64,000 bases of DNA from Rhodamnia argentea. Its lineage: Eukaryota > Streptophyta > Magnoliopsida > Myrtales > Myrtaceae. The DNA is taken from the NCBI RefSeq assembly GCF_020921035.1, contig NC_063154.1:27103948-27167947 (forward strand), written 5' to 3'. Below the pieces are notes generated by a model. It was not told the DNA's origin, ran no database searches, and saw only the letters and a program-made list of their open reading frames with translations. This document shows, in pieces, positions 58,539-64,000 of the stretch. The number at the start of each line of letters is the position of its first letter. Position 1 is the stretch's first letter. The position numbers were made by a program, and so were the translations under genes.

Positions 58539-60640
58539 AGAAGGATCGACCACACTTCTTGTTGCTCTTAGATGTTGATCAAGCAATAACTCAAACTAGA
58601 TTGTGTTCTGCAGTCAGAGTTGCTGGCATCAGAAGTTGATTCATTGCTGTCTCCATATTGCTGGGGGAGGGGACCAAGTGCACCTTTCTGAGAATATACT
58701 GTCATTTAACATTGGCAAGAGAGAGATGACAAGAAAGATGTCTTCATGTACAGGCAAGTTTTATGGTCCAGCTATTCTATTATTTTTTTTCACTAGGTGA
58801 GCTTCTTATATGTTTTTGTTGTTGTTTTCTAGTTGCTGTATTTTTTGCTAGGAAGCAAATGAATTCAGAGGACAATCATGCCATTTTGAGCTGCGGCTTG
58901 TTTTGGGCACTAACTCATTATGGATCAGACAAAAGTATGTATAGACAGTATGCAGCCTTGTAACCCTTCCAATCTAGTTAAAACAAGGTTCTTTTGCCAT
59001 CCATGCTTTCTGTTGTATTCTTATCCCTCTGACCGTATTTACTGTATTTTTTTCACATCAACATGAATCTCTCTGAAGTTAGAAATCGTTCTTATTCATT
59101 TCTGGTATGCATATTCAATTAAACATAAAAGGCATAGAGTTTTGACTACTAGAACAAGTCCAGGTGAATCTAGAACAGTGTGCAGCTCCGCACAGAATCT
59201 GAGGATTCCGAACAGCTGTTTGCACTTTGCAGCATATGTATACAAATTCTCATCCTTGAACAATGTAATCAATGACTAACCTATCAGTGAGCACCTGATT
59301 GAACAGATTTGGAAGTTCCCTGATCAACCGTTGAAGGTTCATATTAGCATGTAATTCGCTTTAGTTTCTTTGAATTCAAGAGATCGGGTTGGTGAATTTG
59401 GGCCAAGGACGTGCAGCTATCTATTCTACCTTGGACTTTGGCACCATCTTTTCGCTCTCAAATGCTGAGCTACTGTCCAGTGCAGAGGCTGAAGGAAGCG
59501 TCTCATTGAGTCAGAAGAGAGTATATCATTTCACCGGATTGTGCACCCCACAAGACGTGGACAAGCCTTCAACTTCCCCTGGATAGAGCTCACGAGGACA
59601 TCAAAGAGCGTCTGAAATGCAAACTTGAAGAGCAAACAGCGATGGCTCATTTATCAACGGGGCGCATATCGAACTAATATGCTGCGCAATCTCTACTTCT
59701 AATTTCGTGCCATGGACAGTGCTTATTTCAGAATCGTTTTTATTAACTGGTTGATGCAATCCACGAGCCTGGTCTCAGGTTTGAGGAACCTGGGCTGCGT
59801 TCCAGTCGACTTGTGCTGCCTCCCGTTGATTATGAGGGCCATTTACAACTGTGGCTGCCCATTTTTGGCGAGCATGTTACGTCAACCTGTCAACCTCTCC
59901 CCTGATCCCGTGCGAAGCGCAGAGTTTTGTGCACCGGGACACCCGTTTTCGTTCATACAGGTGCGCAGGACTATTTTGCACTGGACAAGAAGAACAAAAC
60001 ATAACACCACAAAGAACAGAAAAGGATTCATCGGACTAGTAGCGGAAGTGGTCCTCTCCCATGTAAAGTTCCATGGACAACATTTTTCAAGCGTTTGATA
60101 TATTTTTTTGTACATAAGCGTTTGATTTTGGCGAGCTCCTTTTGTGATAATGGGTGATGACCGTGAGGACCCGCAATAGAAGTCGGGTATCCCTAATTCA
60201 AGTCTGAAATCATTCATATATTCCTCTATGCATTGATTGCCTTGTGTCTTATCCATTCTCTGACGGTGGGTATATTTTGATTCGTTATTTCTCACATGCA
60301 TCTCAACAATGGTAATTACTCTAAATTATAATCGACCCAAAGAGCCAAAGGTGGCTTAGCTTGCATTGTCTGAACTACTTGGATTGCTCAGATAATTATA
60401 AATCATTAATTTTGGCTAAAATAAATTAATGAGACTTAAGGAAATTTGTACGAAATTTGAAAAACGGATGATTCAAATTAAATCTGTAGTACCGAACAAA
60501 ATGATCTCGAGAATACCCAAAGTATTTACACGAAAACAAGTAATGTTTATAATAATTTTCGTGTTTACTTTGATTATCATTCGAACATTGCCAATTGAGG
60601 AGAGTTATCCATTAAATAACTAATTTTTCCAACGAGCTTT
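58539..60640. other. PPR 3' flank and intergenic
   Basis: Probably the 3' UTR in the first few hundred bases. Open frames at 59,389-59,586, 59,712-60,098 and 60,429-60,623 (the last with a hydrophobic segment) resemble no family. No gene supported. Confidence 0.4.
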
Positions 60641-60959
60641 TTGAGGGACGGGAAAAATTTTCAAAATAGCCCATTGAAGTGGGGCTATTTTCTTGAAGGA
60701 GTATCCAGAGTAGATCTTGCTTCAAATAAGCCTTTGAAGTGGGCGGCTCGGTCTCAAATCACTCCTAGCTCCTTGGTAAACCAATTCTTGGCCGTCCAAA
60801 GAACTTGTGCACCTCAGGTGGCATAATCCAAGCCGTGCCCTTTGGTGGTGAGCGAGGGTGATTCGAGACCGAGTCGCCCCCCATTTCAGAGACATTTTAT
60901 ATTATAAGAAAATGGGCCCCACTTACAAAGGGCTTTTTTGAAATTCTCCGTTTATGGAC
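60641..60959. mobile_element. 301-bp MITE with ~30-bp terminal inverted repeats
   Basis: Element about 60,650-60,950. The left end has AATTTTCAAAATAGCCCATT followed by GAAGTGGGGC; the right end, reverse complemented, has AATTTCAAAAAAGCCCTTTG followed by TAAGTGGGGC. Flanks TTGAGGGAC and TTTATGGAC are similar at 7 of 9 positions, compatible with a degraded 9-bp duplication of a Mutator-like MITE. Superfamily is inferred, not certain. Confidence 0.6.
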
Positions 60960-61231
60960 TGACAGCATAAAGTTTGATTTGCACATGAGGCGATCCTCGT
61001 AGTACGAATTTCCTAGGATTTGTGCGGTACGATATTTTCGAGAGGAAAGGTCCCAGCCACGATCAACTTCTGCGCGCGGGCGCGCTTGGGGTCACCTCAC
61101 CGGTCCGTACGCGACAAAGCGGGTCAATTGCCACGTCGGAAAATCCACGTCCTCATTTTCCACCCTCGTAATTTCTTCGGCTTTTTGAATATTCGTTTTA
61201 GCAAAAATAAAATAAGTTGGTGAAACCTTGC

Positions 61232-61237
61232 CACGTG
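61232..61237 (+). promoter_or_regulatory. G-box (CACGTG) upstream of PSD
   Basis: CCACGTGTCA, an ABRE/G-box-type motif, about 215 bases before the start codon. The position is suitable for a proximal promoter element; function not shown. Confidence 0.4.
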
Positions 61238-61284
61238 TCATATCTGCTCCACTTGCACTTCGTCTTCAACTTCAACCTTCTCGA

Positions 61285-61305
61285 AGAGAGAGAGAGAGAG
61301 AGAGA
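61285..61305. repeat. (AG)n microsatellite in PSD leader
   Basis: A 21-base AG tract about 145 bases upstream of the ATG, in the likely 5' UTR. Confidence 0.9.
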
Positions 61306-61449
61306 TAGAGTAGAATATCCTTTCGATCCCTGCAAAAGGGAGAGATCATCTCGAAGCTTTTCAAAGCCTTTGCAAGTACCTTTCTCGCCTTCTCCCTTTT
61401 GACCCTTTCTTGGTTCGCGAAGCGCACGGCGGAGGCTCGCGCGGAAAAA

Positions 61450-64000
61450 ATGGGGAACGGAAGCTCCAAGGACGGCGATGGCGACTCCTCCTCCTCCGGG
61501 CGCAAGTCGCGGTTCAGGCAGCGGCTCCGCTTCCACCGCGGCCACAGCCGCCAAGACAGCGGCCCGGCTTCTCTCCTCAAAAGCGCCGACGATTTCGCCG
61601 GGATCGCTCTCCTCACTCTTCGCTCAGTAATCTCTCTATCTCTCCCTCTCGCGCTTGTGCGGTCGATGCATCATGCATTGTGATTTTTTTGAGCTCGGAC
61701 GATCCGTGGGCCGTCGCTGACTTCGGGGTGGCTTTGGGTCTTTGATGAGGTTAGGCGGAGATGAGGTTCAAGGACAGGTGGCTCGCGTGCGTTTCTTTCG
61801 GAGAGCAGACGTTCCGAACCGCAATCTCAGATCAGTTGAGCTTCCTTAAAAGGCCATTTTTAGTTTCTATCATCACTCGTCATGTTTTTCTCCTCTCTCT
61901 CTTTATAATGCTCCGATCTTGCCACCTCTCTGGTACTAAGTGCTTGCTTTCTTCTTCCTTTGTTTCACTTGTCATGCAGCACTGACAAGCCCACTTGGAA
62001 CTCCGTGAGTATCCTCTTCTTGCAATCACCTCTGACCTTTTACTCGTTGTTTGTTCGTTGAATTATATTATGTGACGTTATGCATTTGGGCCTTCTTACG
62101 CAGTGAACCGAACAAGAGTAATTGTGATGTATTTGTAGTGTTATGACATCATATAGGCTTGTTTATACTCTACACAGACATGGTATGATTATTTACCGGC
62201 AAAGGAAAGCTGGTCTTAGTTTGTCCTATTCTCTGTGCTTCAGCAGTGAGTGGTTGCACTTCCAACTGTTGATGGATACATGCTTATGTGCTTGATACAC
62301 CAGAATCAAACAATCTTTTGATGGAACGACCGAAATGAAAGAATGTTTTCGGGATATTCTGGCTGCTTGTGGGTCAATAAGGTCCTTCTTGGAAAGAGGC
62401 TCTGGATAATCTGAATTTCCCAAGATTGTAACTCTCTTTGGGCTAAGGGTGATCGAGGTTAAAATGGTTTCATTCCCTGCAAGTGGTGTTCCAAGAAAGT
62501 CTCAACCCCTCAAGGAGTTGGTGTTCGGAAATATATTGGAAGGTGGTGGGTCTGTTTTAGCCATGGATCAAGTTTGAAGTTGGTGATTCGGATTTCCCAT
62601 CTCGATTCTGGTACAGCTTTTCAGAATCTAATTTTCATCAGGAAATTCCACTATCAAAAACTCAATCCATGTTGCTCATTTCTTGAGTCATGCAAAACAT
62701 TCAAGGTTTTTTCTCTCTGTATGAGCAGGATTTGATGATGAGAAAGATTTTATACTTGCTAAGATTGGAGGAGAGAATTTAGTCACGTAGTTATGAACTT
62801 GAAGTATGATATTGCATACTGCTCTTCTTGACACGGTCAAGAATAGAAATTCCACTTGGACTCTATGCAGTTAATACTCTGCAACTTCTTCCTACTCTTT
62901 CTTATTTCTCTACTAGCCTTGGAGCCGGGGAAAGTATGCTGCATGTTGATGACATTTTACAACTCTTCCAGATATACATACTTCTGTCAGCATTCCACCA
63001 TGTCTGATATGCCTTGCAAGTTGCTTTGGGTCTTATGTTTCTGATTTTGATCTTTGAGCAATAATGTCTCTTCTTATATATGGCCACTTCTTACATTTCC
63101 CGTAAAAGTCATGTTAGCATACATATCTTTCTTTCCTTTTCTGTAAATGTATCATGATCTTTTCGAGGTTTGTTGTCAGCATTATTTGAGCAGTATGAAG
63201 ACTACTGTGATCTCGTCTTACTAGTTGATATTGCTAGCATTTGGTGCAGAAGACATAATCCTTTGTGTGTTTGGCTTTTTCATTCACTTGTTGCATGGAG
63301 CATCTCCCTTCAGTTAAATTAGGTAAGGAAATAGCACATTGTTTTGGTCTGACCGCTAACGTTTAGAGTGGCGGCACAGCTTTAAAGATTGGTCCCCAGA
63401 TCTCTTTGACATATCTGGGAACGAGGAGTCTCTGTGGTGCATTTGTATCGTTTCAATGATGGGATGATTGCTTGGACTATGGAATTCTTGAGGCAAGCCC
63501 AAGATCGGGAGTTCGGAGCGTTTGCTTGCTTTTTTGATGTTTTGTTTGACATGAAGATTGCTGCTGCTTTTGAGGATGTTTTGGTGTGGAGCAATGGAAG
63601 AAATGGAATTTTCCTGTAAAATATTACTTCAAGCTGCTAGATAGGGAGGTTGTTGGTGGTAGAATGAATTTCCCTAGGAAAGCGGTTTGGAGAGTGAGGG
63701 TTCCGACAAGACTTCCTTCTTTTACTTGGGAAGCAACTGTGGAAGGAATCTTTACTTCAGATAACCTACACTGAAGAGGCAAAGTACAGGTTAATAGGTC
63801 TTTCCTCTGCAAGGAGGCAGAGACCTTGCGGCATCGCTTCCTTCATTGTTCTTGGACTAGAAATGTTTGGACAGCTTCCTATGCTTGCACAGTAATACCT
63901 TGGATTATTGGGGTCTATTGGGCAAGAACTTTGGCCTTGGCAGGGCATTTGTTTATAGTGCAATAGGAAAAGAAAAATGACTCTAATTCTTCTCTCTTTT
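61450..64000 (+). CDS. Phosphatidylserine decarboxylase (PSD2/PSD3 type), 5' part; continues beyond window
   Basis: Coding exons seen: 61,450-61,626, 61,755-61,834 and 61,980-62,004. They join in frame to give MGNGSSKDGDGDSSSSGRKS at the start, then SADDFAGIALLTLRS, AEMRFKDRWLACVSFGEQTF, RTAISDH and TDKPTWNS. This is the N-terminal region and beginning of the C2 domain of plant PSD2/PSD3, which decarboxylate phosphatidylserine to phosphatidylethanolamine in endomembranes. MGNGSS begins with the MG needed for N-myristoylation, which is inferred only. Donors are GTAATC, GTTGAG and GTGAGT, acceptors TTAG and GCAG. Exon 3 is a 25-nt microexon. The next exon (expected to begin EKKLLLE-like) is not found before 64,000; intron 3 is at least 2 kb and carries a LINE. 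The EF-hand and decarboxylase domains lie outside the window. Confidence 0.88.
62440..63960 (+). mobile_element. Decayed LINE (non-LTR) inside PSD intron 3
   Basis: The clearest part is 63,370-63,960: LKDWSPDLFDISGNEESL, then VLVWSNGRNGIF, KYYFKLLDREVVGG, FPRKAVWRVRVPTRLPSFTW, and after a stop the Cys/His segment FLCKEAETLRHRFLHCSW. This is the zinc-binding domain (zf-RVT) that follows reverse transcriptase in plant L1-type LINEs. An earlier piece (WAKGDRG...) near 62,440-62,520 may be the region ahead of it. Several stops and frameshifts make it inactive. Same strand as the gene. Confidence 0.75.

Noticed and set aside
60429-60623. 64-codon frame with a hydrophobic segment
   Set aside because: AT-rich sequence easily encodes Ile/Phe/Leu runs; no homologue, splice context or conserved motif seen.
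1-64000. tRNA, rRNA or organelle gene blocks
   Set aside because: None was seen by eye; the only tRNA-like signal is the tRNA-Met primer-binding site of retroelement remnants. A tRNAscan run would be decisive.

Overview
The window is nuclear DNA of a flowering plant, most likely a woody eudicot. Genes are interrupted by GT-AG introns, intergenic DNA is AT-rich and full of decayed transposons, GA/CT microsatellites sit next to genes, and the recognisable proteins are plant families: a polyol transporter, an EDM2-like PHD protein, a GH3 beta-xylosidase, a P-class PPR protein and a C2/EF-hand phosphatidylserine decarboxylase. The heavy tandem duplication would suit a Myrtaceae-like genome, but that is a guess.

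Bases 1-30,772 are a tandem array of a unit of about 12.85 kb, present about 2.4 times (1-12,883; 12,884-25,726; 25,727-30,772). I found no intact gene in it. Each unit holds two polyol-transporter pseudogenes arranged head to head and, where complete, a 5' fragment of an EDM2-like gene, a long gypsy-LTR-like GC-rich segment, a tRNA-Met-type primer-binding site, unrecognised exon-like pieces and a GA microsatellite. The third copy stops inside the unit and abuts a truncated hAT-type terminus.

Bases 30,773-41,560 are a gene graveyard. It holds a PIF1/Helitron helicase scrap, unrecognised exon-like fragments, a 316-nt imperfect foldback at 35,183-35,498, the 5' part of a CIP8-like RING E3 ligase without its RING, and a complete non-autonomous hAT element with an 8-bp target duplication (38,779-39,466).

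Bases 41,560-49,369 consist largely of three diverged copies of the region upstream of the beta-xylosidase gene. The middle copy still carries part of intron 1 but has lost exon 1 through a deletion with a 6-bp microhomology. The intact seven-exon gene (BXL4/XYL4 type, 778 residues) lies at 49,370-53,773.

Bases 53,774-64,000 contain a mostly AT-rich spacer with a foldback repeat, a PPR gene with an intronless main ORF (56,175-58,538), a spacer with a 301-bp MITE, and the first three coding exons of a PSD2/PSD3-type phosphatidylserine decarboxylase. That gene runs off the right edge, and its intron 3 contains a decayed LINE. The three live genes have unrelated jobs (cell-wall sugar trimming, organelle RNA processing, phosphatidylethanolamine synthesis); nothing suggests a functional cluster.
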